Of a stretch of DNA of 64,000 nt, positions 33,448 to 40,914 are shown in pieces; the stretch's first letter is position 1, and each line of letters opens with the position of its first letter. This DNA comes from Fibrobacter succinogenes (GTDB lineage: Bacteria > Fibrobacterota > Fibrobacteria > Fibrobacterales > Fibrobacteraceae): assembly GCA_902756345.1 (NCBI GenBank), contig CACVQR010000004.1:186001-250000 (forward strand), written 5' to 3'. Both the position numbers and the translations under genes were made by a program. Under the pieces are notes generated by a model. The model had not been told where the DNA came from. It did no database searches and saw only the letters and a program-made list of their open reading frames with translations.

Positions 33448-34719
33448 GAACAGATAGCAACCGTATTCGGCGGTGTCGCTGATCACGCGGTTCATTTCGT
33501 ACAACTTCTTACGAGCGATGAGGTTCGCGATAAGCGGAGTCTCGTGAAGGGATTCGTAGTAGGCGCTCATCGGCTTGATGCCCACGGAGCACATGGTTTC
33601 GAAAGCGAGTTCCACACCGGCCTTGATCATGGCGGTCATGAGAACGCCACGGTCGAAGTATTCCTGTTCGGTGATGACCTTGTCGGTAGCTTCGACCTTT
33701 TCGAATTCGAGCTCGCCCGTTTCGCCACGCCACTTGAGGAGGTCCTTGTCGCCGGCTTCCCAGTCAACCATCATGGTGCTGGAGAACTTGCCGGAGATGA
33801 TGTTGTCCTGGTGTTCGCAGTAGAGCGGCTTCATGATCTTCTTCATCTTTTCGGCGAGTTCCGTGGCGCGGATCTTGGCCGGGTTGGAGAGACGGTCCAT
33901 CATGTTGGTGATGCCGCCGTGCTTCAGGGCTTCGGAAATGGTTTCCCAGCCGTACTGGAGCAGCTTGACCGCGTAAGCCGGTTCAACGCCGAAATCCTTC
34001 ACCATCTTGTCGTAGCAGAGGATGGTGCCGGTCTGGAGCATACCGCAAAGGATGGTCTGTTCGCCCATGAGGTCGGACTTCACTTCGGCAACGAAAGAGC
34101 TTTCGAGAACGCCCGGACGGTCGGCATGGAGGCCAGCGGCGTAAGCCTTGGCGTAGTCCCAGCCCTTACCTTCGGGGTCGTTTTCCGGGTGCACAGCGAT
34201 AAGGCAGGGCATACCGAAACCGCGAACGTATTCGCTACGGACTTCGGAACCCGGGCCCTTCGGGGCGACCATGATCACGGTGATGTCCTTACGGATTTCC
34301 TGGCCTTCTTCAACGATGTTGAAGCCGTGGCTGTAAGAGAGGGCGGCGCCCTTCTTCATGAGCTTCATGATGGCCGGGATCACGTTGTGGTGCTGCTTGT
34401 CCGGTGTGAGGTTGCAAACGAGGTCTGCATCCGGAATCATTTCTTCGTAGGTACCGACCTTGAAGCCGTTTTCAGTAGCGTTCTTCCAGGACTGGCGCTT
34501 CTGTTCGATGGCTTCCTTGCGGAGCGTGTAAGAGACGTCGAGGCCGCTATCGCGCAGGTCAAGACCCTGATGGAGACCCTGGGCACCGCAACCGACGAAC
34601 ACGATCTTCTTGCCCTTGAGGGCTTCAACACCACGGCTGAATTCAGAATGTTCCATGAAACGGCAGTGGCCAATTTCTTCGAGTTGGCGACGCATAGGGA
34701 TAGAATTGAAATAATTCAT
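33439..34719 (-). CDS. ilvC: Ketol-acid reductoisomerase, frameshifted near the C-terminus
   Basis: A 426-residue open frame for the NADPH-dependent enzyme of valine/isoleucine synthesis, class II (E. coli-like, two knotted domains). The Rossmann motif is [20 protein letters not shown]; other blocks are [34 protein letters not shown] and [12 protein letters not shown]. The frame then stops after FAS, where E. coli IlvC goes on for about 60 residues. Those residues are found directly downstream in another frame (33269-33447). By comparison with the remembered E. coli sequence, about 9 codons plus one base (YACVPLLKP region) are missing at the junction near 33441-33448. The gene is either inactivated, or the assembly is wrong here. 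TACATTTC at 34755-34762 is a possible -7 element. Confidence 0.85.
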   Translation of the reverse strand: MNYFNSIPMRRQLEEIGHCRFMEHSEFSRGVEALKGKKIVFVGCGAQGLHQGLDLRDSGLDVSYTLRKEAIEQKRQSWKNATENGFKVGTYEEMIPDADLVCNLTPDKQHHNVIPAIMKLMKKGAALSYSHGFNIVEEGQEIRKDITVIMVAPKGPGSEVRSEYVRGFGMPCLIAVHPENDPEGKGWDYAKAYAAGLHADRPGVLESSFVAEVKSDLMGEQTILCGMLQTGTILCYDKMVKDFGVEPAYAVKLLQYGWETISEALKHGGITNMMDRLSNPAKIRATELAEKMKKIMKPLYCEHQDNIISGKFSSTMMVDWEAGDKDLLKWRGETGELEFEKVEATDKVITEQEYFDRGVLMTAMIKAGVELAFETMCSVGIKPMSAYYESLHETPLIANLIARKKLYEMNRVISDTAEYGCYLFAS

Positions 34720-34765
34720 TTTTTGAACCTCTGTTAAATAAAATTGTTCCGAGGGGAAATGTAGT

Positions 34766-34905
34766 AAATTCGGAATTCAGATTTCGGAATTCGGAGTTAT
34801 TTTCGGATTTTACAGCCTACTATCATAAAACTTCGGCATTCGAAGTTCAAATTTTTCAAAAATTCAACTCTGAAATCCGAACTCACAAATCTGAATTAGG
34901 AAGGG
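34766..34905. repeat. Inverted repeat built of GAATTCGGA-type words
   Basis: The stretch between ilvC and the first FISUMP gene holds no gene. TTCGGAATTCAGATTTCGGA on the left is mirrored by AACTCTGAAATCCGAACTC and CAAATCTGAATT on the right. To its right are G/C-rich palindromes (GGGGGAAGTCTCCCCC; TAGGGGCTCCGCCCCTA, 34963-34979) and then the REP element at 34994. Confidence 0.7.
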
Positions 34906-34993
34906 GGAAGTCTCCCCCTGACTCCAGCCGCGGCACGCCGCGTCTTCCATACACCCCCACGCCTAGGGGCTCCGCCCCTAAAACCCCGAATTA

Positions 34994-35029
34994 CGTCATT
35001 GCGAACCCCGAACAGGGGTGAAGCAATCC
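34994..35029. repeat. REP-like palindromic element CGTCATTGCGAA...GAAGCAATCC
   Basis: CGTCATTGCGAACCCC and GGGGTGAAGCAATCC form an interrupted palindrome (central CCCC/GGGG stem). Near copies lie inside the FAD-dehydrogenase gene (6262-6295) and, diverged, in the linkers of the FISUMP genes (35723-35756, 35804-35851, 38912-38939). Confidence 0.85.
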
Positions 35030-35122
35030 TTTCGCCCTGCTAGGGGACTACTATGTAGTCCCTCGCCGTTCGGCTCGGTAATGCAGAAATGCAAGCATTT
35101 CCGTGCAGGATTCGCCTCACTG

Positions 35123-35968
35123 CTAGTCCTTTACACAACGAACAGAAAACCCGTAGTCCTTACTGCAGTAGCTCAGGTACGCGTTGTCGTGATTGTAGTA
35201 CAAGTACATGCGGTACGCGTTGCTGCTATCGTACTCCTTAGAACTCCAGAAGTAAGCGTAGTTGCCCTCGTCGTTGTAATACCCATTGTTGCGCCTGTTG
35301 CCGGCAGGCAACGCCGAGAAACCGAAAGCATCCGTGCCGTTGCCGTCATTATACCAGCCGCCGGTGGACTTGAGGACCGTACCGGCTGTGGAACTGCCGC
35401 CCACCGCCGTGAACAGGGTCTTGAATTCAGTTGTGCTGGGCAAATGCCAACCGCTGGGGCAAACTGTTTTTGCTGCCGCCCAGGTGTACAGGCGACCGTA
35501 CTTGGAGCAGTTGGAGGGATCGTCATCATAACAGTAGCTGTTCTCCGTCTCGTAGTTCAGGTTCTCCGCCATCCAGGTCTGGTCGCCGATGGTCACCGTC
35601 TTGTAGGTCTTGCCGTCGCGTAAATCTGTCAGCGTTTTTGCGGTTGCATCGTAAACACTGCCAGCGCTTATGTTTTCAGAAGAACTGCTGGATTGCGTCG
35701 TTTCACTCGAAGAGGAGGAATTGTCATTGCGAATCGTCGAAGAAGACGAAGCAATCTCAATGGCACTCGAAGAAGAACTCTCTATGGCACTGGAAGACAA
35801 GCTGTCATTACAAATCGTCGAAGAGGATTGCGTCGCTTCGCTCGCAATGACACTGGAGGAAGACAACTCCTCCAATTCCGTATCCTTGGCAGAAGCACTG
35901 TCACTATCGCAGGCGACAAGCATCGCAGACAGGGCGAATGCACCAACAAACAGTTTCGTGAGTTTCAT
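35123..35968 (-). CDS. FISUMP-domain (TIGR02145) lipoprotein 1
   Basis: A 281-residue lipoprotein from ATG 35968; GGAGG lies 7 bases upstream. The lipobox AMLVAC anchors it at Cys 20. Residues about 30-90 are a Ser/Glu/Asn-rich linker. The C-terminal 170 residues form the Fibrobacter succinogenes major paralogous domain: DGKTYKTVTIGDQTWMAENLNY, CSKYGRLYTWAAA, CPSGWHLPSTTEF, FGFSALPAGNR, FWSS and FSVRCVKD. The domain is thought to be a surface fold of unknown function, distantly FGE-like. Parts of the linker (VIASEATQSS, STIRND, STICND) are translated from REP-like palindromes. TACATTTA (35998-36005) may be the -7 element. Two more paralogs follow within 3 kb. Confidence 0.85.
   Translation of the reverse strand: MKLTKLFVGAFALSAMLVACDSDSASAKDTELEELSSSSVIASEATQSSSTICNDSLSSSAIESSSSSAIEIASSSSTIRNDNSSSSSETTQSSSSSENISAGSVYDATAKTLTDLRDGKTYKTVTIGDQTWMAENLNYETENSYCYDDDPSNCSKYGRLYTWAAAKTVCPSGWHLPSTTEFKTLFTAVGGSSTAGTVLKSTGGWYNDGNGTDAFGFSALPAGNRRNNGYYNDEGNYAYFWSSKEYDSSNAYRMYLYYNHDNAYLSYCSKDYGFSVRCVKD
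35723..35851. repeat. REP-like elements inside the FISUMP linker coding region
   Basis: Two to three diverged copies, GTCATTGCGAATCG...GACGAAGCAATCTC (35723-35756) and GTCATTACAAATCG...GGATTGCGTCGC...CTCGCAATGAC (35804-35851), are in frame within the Ser-rich linker and in both orientations. Confidence 0.75.
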
Positions 35969-36062
35969 GGAGCCCTCCATTAAATCTATTTACCGTATAA
36001 ATGTAGCAATAAAAAAAGCCCGGCAGGTAAAATTCCTGACCGAGCTTGGAAATGTCTGCGCC

Positions 36063-37151
36063 CTAGTCCTTTACACAGCGGACAGAGCGCCCGTAGTTCT
36101 TACCGTTGTAGTACAGGTCCGCGTAGTCGTTGCCGTAGAACAAGTTTACGAGGTACGCGCGGCTACTATTGCCCTCCGTCGAACTCCAGAAGTACGCGCC
36201 GTAGCCCACGTCGTAGTAATCCCCACAGTCGTCCCTGTAGCCGGCAGGCAACGCCGAGAAACCGAAAGTGTCCTCATTGGTGATGCTACTAAACGCATTC
36301 CAGCCTGATGCCGCTTTGAGCTTCTGCCCCGCAGTTGATTGGCCGCCCACCGCCGTGAACAGGGTGTTCCATTCCGTTTGAGTCGGCAAATGCCAGCCTT
36401 CGGGACAAACTCCTCGAACTGGGTAGGTCGTCGAGTATGTCTTGTAAAAGTCGATAAAGCCGCAGCCCTTGCCGTTTGTGCTCCATTCGCCCACGCTGTC
36501 CATGGCCGCAGCCCAGGTATAAAGACGTCCGTACTTGGCACAGTTGGTTGGGTCGTTGTCGTAGCACCAACTGGTGGAATCGGAGGTGTAGAAGCCGTTA
36601 TCAAAGGGAACGCCGGTGTAGGCATAGTTCAGGTTCTCGGTCATCCACCATTGATCACCAATTTTTACAGTCTTGTAAGTTTGACCATCGCGGTCATCAA
36701 GCACAGTCCCATATTCGCAGTTGTCCTCGGTTTCCGTTTTACAAGGATTTGCCAAAGTTACTACACTCGACGAAGACTTTGCCTTACCCGCAGAACTGCT
36801 ACTAGACTCACTTAACTCGCTACTACTTGAATTAGGCGTCTCGACAGAAGACGAAGATCTCAACTTTACCGAACTCGACGAAGCATCATCCGTACTACAG
36901 CTTGACATTCCAAACTTTTCACTAGAACTGGATTGTTTCGCATCACTCTGATTGTCGCTTGACAAAGACTTCGCCTTCGAACTGCTAGATGACATCACTT
37001 CGGCTGGTTCGGCAGGCTCACCAGCCTTGCCACTACTCGAAGGAGACGATTCAACACCCGGTTCGTCATTCGACCCCGCCGATGCCGACGACGAATCATC
37101 ACACGCCGCCAAGAACGCCACCATGCAAAGCGCCACAAAAATCTTTTTCAT
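36063..37151 (-). CDS. FISUMP-domain (TIGR02145) lipoprotein 2
   Basis: A 362-residue lipoprotein (MKKIFVALCMVAFLAAC, acylated Cys 17). A long linker of about 110 residues (SSSASAGSNDEPGVESSPSS, AEVMSSSSSKAKSLSSDNQ, SSSSVETPNSSSSELS) leads to the FISUMP domain: YKTVKIGDQWWMTENLNYAY, CAKYGRLYTWAAAMDSV, CPEGWHLPTQTEW, FGFSALPAGYRDDCG, YFWSSTEG and GRSVRCVKD. It has four extra cysteines beyond paralog 1 that could form disulphides outside the cytoplasm. A diverged REP copy lies in the linker (36930-36957, QSDAKQS). It is separated from paralog 1 by 94 bases; TATATTTT about 33 bases before the ATG may be the -7 element. Confidence 0.85.
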   Translation of the reverse strand: MKKIFVALCMVAFLAACDDSSSASAGSNDEPGVESSPSSSGKAGEPAEPAEVMSSSSSKAKSLSSDNQSDAKQSSSSEKFGMSSCSTDDASSSSVKLRSSSSVETPNSSSSELSESSSSSAGKAKSSSSVVTLANPCKTETEDNCEYGTVLDDRDGQTYKTVKIGDQWWMTENLNYAYTGVPFDNGFYTSDSTSWCYDNDPTNCAKYGRLYTWAAAMDSVGEWSTNGKGCGFIDFYKTYSTTYPVRGVCPEGWHLPTQTEWNTLFTAVGGQSTAGQKLKAASGWNAFSSITNEDTFGFSALPAGYRDDCGDYYDVGYGAYFWSSTEGNSSRAYLVNLFYGNDYADLYYNGKNYGRSVRCVKD

Positions 37152-37420
37152 AAAAACACCTTCGCCCTAACGGCTTAATTTTTCTGGCGAAAATATAATT
37201 ATTTTCACATACTCTGTTCATTTCATGTGAATTGCTGACAACAATGTGCGACATATCCACACACAACAAAAAAATCTGTTGATAGCTGCAAACAGTTGAT
37301 TGCAAAAACAAGGGGGTTCTCGTTTTTTGCAATTTTTAATTGTAGATTTGCACACTCAACAACTTTTAGGACATTGACTCGTCCATGGTATTTATTTATA
37401 TTTATGGAAGGTCATCTAAT

Positions 37421-37573
37421 ATGAACACAGAAATCAAAAAAGACATTAAAAAGCTGATGGACAAATTGCCCGAGGTAATTGCCGCTAAGAAGCGTATGTC
37501 TGCCCATATTAAGGAATATGGGTCGTTAGAATCGTTTAACGATGACCACATTAAATTCGTCAAGCCGCTATAG
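37421..37573 (+). CDS. Small hypothetical protein, partner of the DUF6169-like gene
   Basis: A 50-residue protein from ATG 37421 with GGAAGG 9 bases upstream: MNTEIKKDIKKLMDKLPEVI ... HIKEYGSLESFNDDHIKFVKPL. Charged and helical. It overlaps the next gene by 32 bases in another frame, an arrangement typical of small two-gene modules such as toxin-antitoxin pairs. Base composition is AT-rich compared with the core genes. Function unknown. Confidence 0.55.
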   Translation: MNTEIKKDIKKLMDKLPEVIAAKKRMSAHIKEYGSLESFNDDHIKFVKPL

Positions 37574-38048
37574 TTTAACCGAAGCTCCAAACGGTTATAT
37601 ATTTACAACAGATTATGGCAACGAATATCTCGTTACCTTTTCGGACTTAACAAGTATAATCAACCTGAAGGGTTTAAAAATCTACGATTTCGGGATCGAA
37701 GTCATTAAGCGAAATTCGGTAAAAAATGACAAGTTTAACGGGAAACTGAAAAATACTATAGCAGCATTACTTTCCCAGTTGTTCTTCAAGCAACCCGAAT
37801 GTGCGATTTTGATTATTCTAGACACTACAGACAATAAACATCAAGCTCGCTACAGGATGTTTCTTTCGTTAAAGCATAATTCTTGGTTCAAGCAATCTAA
37901 CAATGGTGAGCTAGAAATAATCGATCTTCCCCTTCGCGATAGGGAATTTGAAAACATCTGCTTTCTACTCATCCGCAAACAAAACTCACGTCTGCAAGAT
38001 ATTCAATCAGCCATTACAGAATATCTAAATCTGTCCTTTGGGAACTGA
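37542..38048 (+). CDS. DUF6169-like hypothetical protein
   Basis: A 168-residue protein. The N-terminal half is beta-rich (YSLTEAPNGYIFTTDYGNEYLVTF). The second half has IAALLSQLFFKQPECAILIILDTTDNKHQARYRMF, close to what I remember of the DUF6169 family in Bacteroidetes ('ICD.SDG.Q..R.RLF'). Function unknown; it sits in the AT-rich accessory zone with a small overlapping upstream partner. An alternative start further in cannot be excluded. Confidence 0.6.
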   Translation: MTTLNSSSRYSLTEAPNGYIFTTDYGNEYLVTFSDLTSIINLKGLKIYDFGIEVIKRNSVKNDKFNGKLKNTIAALLSQLFFKQPECAILIILDTTDNKHQARYRMFLSLKHNSWFKQSNNGELEIIDLPLRDREFENICFLLIRKQNSRLQDIQSAITEYLNLSFGN

Positions 38049-38119
38049 TTAAAAAACATGACAACAATTAAGGGACTCCTTTGGAGTCCCTGCGTTTCTG
38101 TGTCGCGTTTGCCTCACTG

Positions 38120-39181
38120 CTAGTCCCGGAGACAACGAACTGAAAACCCGAAGTCCTTAAAGTCGTAGTCCAGGTACGCATACTCGTTGAAGTAGTACAA
38201 GTACATGAGGTACGCGAGGTCGGTATAGAGCTCAGTGGCACTCCAGAAGTACGCGTGGTAGCCATCGTAGTTGAAGTAGCCATAGTCGTACCTGCTGCCG
38301 GCGGGCAACGCGGAGAAACCGAAGGCGTCGGTGCCGTTTCCATTGCTATACCAACCGGTCTGGGACTTGAGTACCTTGCCCGCATTCAATTGTCCGCCCA
38401 CAGCCGTGAAAAGGGCATTCCATTCGTCATAACTTGGCAAATGCCAACCGCTCGGACAGATGCCCTGGACCTTGCCCGTAAGGCCACATTCCCTGCCGTA
38501 GCCGCAATCCAGCGGGTTGTCCGCATCGGTAGCCAACTTTACCGAATCGATTGCCGCCGCCCAGGTGTAAAGGCGACCGGCCACGTCGCAGTTGGCGGCC
38601 ACGTCGTTGTAGCACCAGGATTTACCCTTGAGACTCGCGGTCGTTACACTGTCGGCGTAGTTGAGATTTTCCGCCATCCAGGTCTGCGTGCCGATGGTCA
38701 CCGTCTTGTACGTCTGGCCGTCGCGGTTGTCCGTGAGAAACCCTTCGGCAAGCTCAGGGTCCTTGCTGCTGGACGACTGCGAATCCCCAACAGAAGACGA
38801 TGATTCCGACTTTAGCGAACTCGACGAAGTGTCTTTCACACCACTGCTGCTGGACTTTTTGTCACCCTGGAGGCTCGAAGAACTGATAGGATCCACGGAA
38901 CTGCTAGAATTGGATTGCTTCGTTTCACTCGCAATGACGCTTGACGAAGACTTCGCCTTTTCACTACTCGACGAAGTCACTTCGTCAGGCTCAGTGACCT
39001 TGCCACTGCTCGAAGAAGACGATTCAACACCCGGTTCGTCATTCGGCCCAGCAGATGCCGACGAACTGTCATCGCACCCGACAACAGCAAACGCCATAAT
39101 AAGCATGGATCCTATCGCTGCACCTTTCGACAAGCTCATGGACCAACGGCACCAGGATGACTGTTCAAGAAACTTCTTCAT
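38120..39181 (-). CDS. FISUMP-domain (TIGR02145) lipoprotein 3
   Basis: About 353 residues from ATG 39181, chosen for the GGAGG 6 bases upstream. An unusually long signal region (MKKFLEQSSWCRWSMSLSKG then a hydrophobic core) ends in the lipobox AVVGC. The Ser-rich linker (about residues 45-150) contains VIASETKQSN, the translation of a REP copy (38912-38939). FISUMP domain: YKTVTIGTQTWMAENLNYAD, CDVAGRLYTWAAAIDSV, CPSGWHLPSYDEW, FGFSALPAGSRYDYG, YFWSATE and GFSVRCLRD. TACATTTG at 39211-39218 is an exact -7 match. A truncated relative of its N-terminus lies at 40751-40819. Confidence 0.85.
   Translation of the reverse strand: MKKFLEQSSWCRWSMSLSKGAAIGSMLIMAFAVVGCDDSSSASAGPNDEPGVESSSSSSGKVTEPDEVTSSSSEKAKSSSSVIASETKQSNSSSSVDPISSSSLQGDKKSSSSGVKDTSSSSLKSESSSSVGDSQSSSSKDPELAEGFLTDNRDGQTYKTVTIGTQTWMAENLNYADSVTTASLKGKSWCYNDVAANCDVAGRLYTWAAAIDSVKLATDADNPLDCGYGRECGLTGKVQGICPSGWHLPSYDEWNALFTAVGGQLNAGKVLKSQTGWYSNGNGTDAFGFSALPAGSRYDYGYFNYDGYHAYFWSATELYTDLAYLMYLYYFNEYAYLDYDFKDFGFSVRCLRD
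38912..38939. repeat. REP-like element in FISUMP lipoprotein 3 linker
   Basis: The minus strand reads CGTCATTGCGAGTGAAACG then AAGCAATCC, an in-frame copy of the palindrome at 34994-35029; it encodes VIASETKQS. Confidence 0.85.
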
Positions 39182-39210
39182 AAACGCCTCCAAATAAAAT
39201 TCATTCTTTG

Positions 39211-39218
39211 CAAATGTA
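39211..39218 (-). promoter_or_regulatory. Putative -7 promoter element TACATTTG for FISUMP lipoprotein 3
   Basis: Exact TAnnTTTG on the minus strand, 29 bases before the ATG at 39181. Confidence 0.5.
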
Positions 39219-39263
39219 ATTTATTTTCACCCCAAAGCATTAACACAAAAGCCGCCCACATCA

Positions 39264-39467
39264 CTACGCCACGGTCTTCAGCAGCTCCCTGCCGATACGG
39301 CGCAATTCCTCATCAATGAGTTTCTTTCTTGCCGAAGAGGGCTTTTTCGTTCCGTTTATGTATGCGGCGAACAGGGGCTGAGGGATTCCCAATCGGCGTG
39401 CAAACGCCGAGGCGTTAAGTTCGGGGAACAGCCAAAATACGCGGCCAATGGGATTCGTTTTTTTCAC
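39264..39467 (-). pseudogene. HTH part of a split DUF2442-HTH protein
   Basis: From a GTG at 39465-39467 the frame reads NPIGRVFWLFPELNASAFAR, then RLGIPQPLFAAYINGTKKPS, then RRIGRELLKTVA: a helix-turn-helix domain. In Bacteroidetes I recall the same HTH fused behind DUF2442 in one chain. Here it is in a different frame from the DUF2442 part; removing one A from the A7 run at 39458-39464 joins the two as ...FFSGEK-TNPIGRV.... It is either a split gene, a sequencing error or a slippage fusion. Such proteins are often antitoxin-like or toxin-linked; no partner is certain. Confidence 0.6.
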
Positions 39468-39687
39468 CCGAAAAGAATCCCGAAAGTTCTAGGCCCTCGT
39501 CTAGATCGTCAAACCACACGCCATCGCAATCTATGCGGCAGTTCTCCAGCTGTTTTCGCGTAGCCTTTCGCAGCGGTTCGTAATCGCGGATGAGTTCCCG
39601 CCCGATTCGGCCGTCTTTCAGTTCGACACAAACAGCGTCTTTCTCAACCCAAAGCCTTTTTACATCTTTTTCCGTAATTTCGCTCAT
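39415..39687 (-). CDS. DUF2442-domain protein (first part of split DUF2442-HTH)
   Basis: A 90-residue frame. Residues 1-70 match the DUF2442 pattern: short strands (KDVKRLWVEKDAVCVELKDG), RDYEPLRKATRKQLENCRID and GVWFDDLDEGLELSGFF. The last 16 residues (NESHWPRILAVPRT) look like out-of-frame readthrough after the A7 run at 39458-39464, because the other frame continues as a sensible HTH domain. The two parts overlap by 53 bases. Confidence 0.65.
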   Translation of the reverse strand: MSEITEKDVKRLWVEKDAVCVELKDGRIGRELIRDYEPLRKATRKQLENCRIDCDGVWFDDLDEGLELSGFFSGEKNESHWPRILAVPRT

Positions 39688-39752
39688 CCGTTCGTTCCAT
39701 GCCGTTTCTTTCTCTCCGCGCGAGCAGTTAAATTATTAGAGGCAAAGCCGCT

Positions 39753-40118
39753 CTACTTCCCGAAATCAAAAAATGCAGCGGGATCCGTTCCGAAGATTTT
39801 GCCGAGTTTTACGGCCATCTTGCGGGAAACCGTCCTGCGCCCATTTTCCATAGCGCACAGATTTTGCACCTGAATTCCAAGTTTCTCGGCCAAAGTCACC
39901 TGCGACCAGTTGCGCAAATCCCTATTCGCAACAATCATCTCTGCAGGCGTCGTCTCCAAAGACTTGAACCATTCCGACTCCTCAAAAGGAACGGCAACAT
40001 CTTCATCGCTGACGATCACATTCTCCGGTTTATAGGTGTCCTTCAAGAACCTGACAAGCGGAGCGGGGATATGTTTCGCCCTGATTTCAATACGGGGCCT
40101 TTTCACGACTGCCAGCAT
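39753..40118 (-). CDS. HTH-type antitoxin (HigA-like, XRE family)
   Basis: A 121-residue protein. The C-terminal half is a classic XRE helix-turn-helix (WSQVTLAEKLGIQVQNLCAMENGRRTVSRKMAVKLGKIF, residues about 72-110). The N-terminal half (IPAPLVRFLKDTYKPENVIV) probably binds the toxin. GAGG lies 7 bases before the ATG, and the gene overlaps the end of the toxin gene by 32 bases. It should neutralise the toxin and repress their shared promoter (family knowledge). The toxin-first order is that of higBA systems. Confidence 0.78.
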   Translation of the reverse strand: MLAVVKRPRIEIRAKHIPAPLVRFLKDTYKPENVIVSDEDVAVPFEESEWFKSLETTPAEMIVANRDLRNWSQVTLAEKLGIQVQNLCAMENGRRTVSRKMAVKLGKIFGTDPAAFFDFGK

Positions 40119-40350
40119 AATACACCTCGATATCTATAGAGCCATCTCTACAAGTCCAGCACGCCACCCAGTTAAGAGCCAGGTGACAATGGTACCTGTC
40201 GCCTCCGAGCTTGGAGTAATGCCAAAACAATGGTTGAATCGGCCCGGAGACCTTGAGTGACTGGACGAGAGCCTTAAGCTTATTTTGCACAGCCTTCGGC
40301 ATCGTCGCAGCACTTCTTTGCGCTCTTTTGGTTATAGTTACATTGTACAT
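40087..40350 (-). CDS. RelE/HigB-like toxin
   Basis: An 87-residue basic protein of the RelE/ParE fold: MYNVTITKRAQRSAATMPKAVQNKL (helices), then KLGGDRYHCHLALNWVACWTCRDGSIDIEVYYAGSREKAPY (the strand-rich RNase core, with the final 'YYAGSREKAPY' typical of type II toxins). Such toxins usually cut mRNA on the ribosome. It is followed, with a 32-base overlap, by the XRE antitoxin. The pair lies in the accessory zone next to other small regulators. Confidence 0.75.
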   Translation of the reverse strand: MYNVTITKRAQRSAATMPKAVQNKLKALVQSLKVSGPIQPLFWHYSKLGGDRYHCHLALNWVACWTCRDGSIDIEVYYAGSREKAPY

Positions 40351-40387
40351 AGTTGAATATAATCAATTTTTGATTATTTGTCAAGTT

Positions 40388-40606
40388 TTATCTCTTTTTT
40401 TCGTCGTACTCCTTCAAGCAAGCTTTAAGAATGAGCGTTACCAATTCAGAAACCGTAATTTCCCGCTTTTTTGCTTCAGCCTCAAGTTTTTCGACAACCC
40501 ACTCAGGCATCTCCCATACGCAATCAACAAAGCCGTCACCAGTCGGTGTTTCGGATATAACCCTAAACGGGAAATCCTCTTTGCATTTTTCGATGTTGTT
40601 ATTCAT
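40388..40606 (-). CDS. Ribbon-helix-helix-like small protein (antitoxin-like)
   Basis: A 72-residue protein from ATG 40606, with GGAGG 6 bases upstream (the longer frame has no such site). The C-terminal part (PEWVVEKLEAEAKKREITVSELVTLILKACLKEYDEKKR) has the spacing of ribbon-helix-helix DNA-binding proteins such as CopG/ParD-type antitoxins. No toxin is directly coupled; the HigBA-like pair begins 38 bases downstream on the same strand. Confidence 0.6.
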   Translation of the reverse strand: MNNNIEKCKEDFPFRVISETPTGDGFVDCVWEMPEWVVEKLEAEAKKREITVSELVTLILKACLKEYDEKKR

Positions 40607-40681
40607 ACAGCCTCCGTTTTGTGGTCGCATTTGCGGCCAGTTTATTGTTAGAGGCGTTCCCTTCAATCCAAATTTCAGGAT

Positions 40682-40724
40682 AAAAAAAGAACGCACCTCG
40701 CCTTTCCTTAGACGAGATGCGTTC
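40682..40724 (-). terminator. Rho-independent terminator
   Basis: On the minus strand GAACGCATCTCG pairs with CGAGGTGCGTTC (one mismatch) and is followed by T7. It separates the AAA/DUF4143 gene and relics upstream from the RHH-like gene. Confidence 0.8.
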
Positions 40725-40750
40725 GGGGATGCAGAAATTGTACCTATTTT

Positions 40751-40819
40751 TTATAACCGTGGCAAGGGGGCCAAAATAATTTTACAATTCGTGAACGACT
40801 GTTCAAGAAACATCTTCAT
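40751..40819 (-). pseudogene. Truncated FISUMP-lipoprotein N-terminus
   Basis: MKMFLEQS, its leader and the ribosomal region closely resemble the start of FISUMP lipoprotein 3 (MKKFLEQS; DNA ACTGTTCAAGAAAC.TCTTCAT shared with 39157-39181). After 8 residues similarity is lost, and the frame stops after 22. It is a relic of a duplicated or deleted paralog. Confidence 0.55.
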
Positions 40820-40914
40820 AAAACCTCTGTTCTAATCCACCTGTCCAAGAAAGTCATCTGCTCGGCGGTGTGGAACCAGTGTTCGCCGCCGTCCATTACG
40901 GTCAACGGAACATC
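40816..40914 (-). pseudogene. Orphan alpha/beta-hydrolase C-terminus
   Basis: The minus-strand frame reads DVPLTVMDGGEHWFHTAEQM then TFLDRWI. 'GGEHWFHT.EQM.FLD.W' is the His-containing end of small alpha/beta-hydrolases. There is no start and no upstream part: the frame runs into the 3' end of the AAA/DUF4143 gene. The AAA gene or a deletion has replaced the rest. Confidence 0.6.

Noticed and set aside
33544-34737. 397-codon plus-strand frame opposite ilvC
   Set aside because: Shadow of ilvC, rich in Phe, His and Gly, without motifs.
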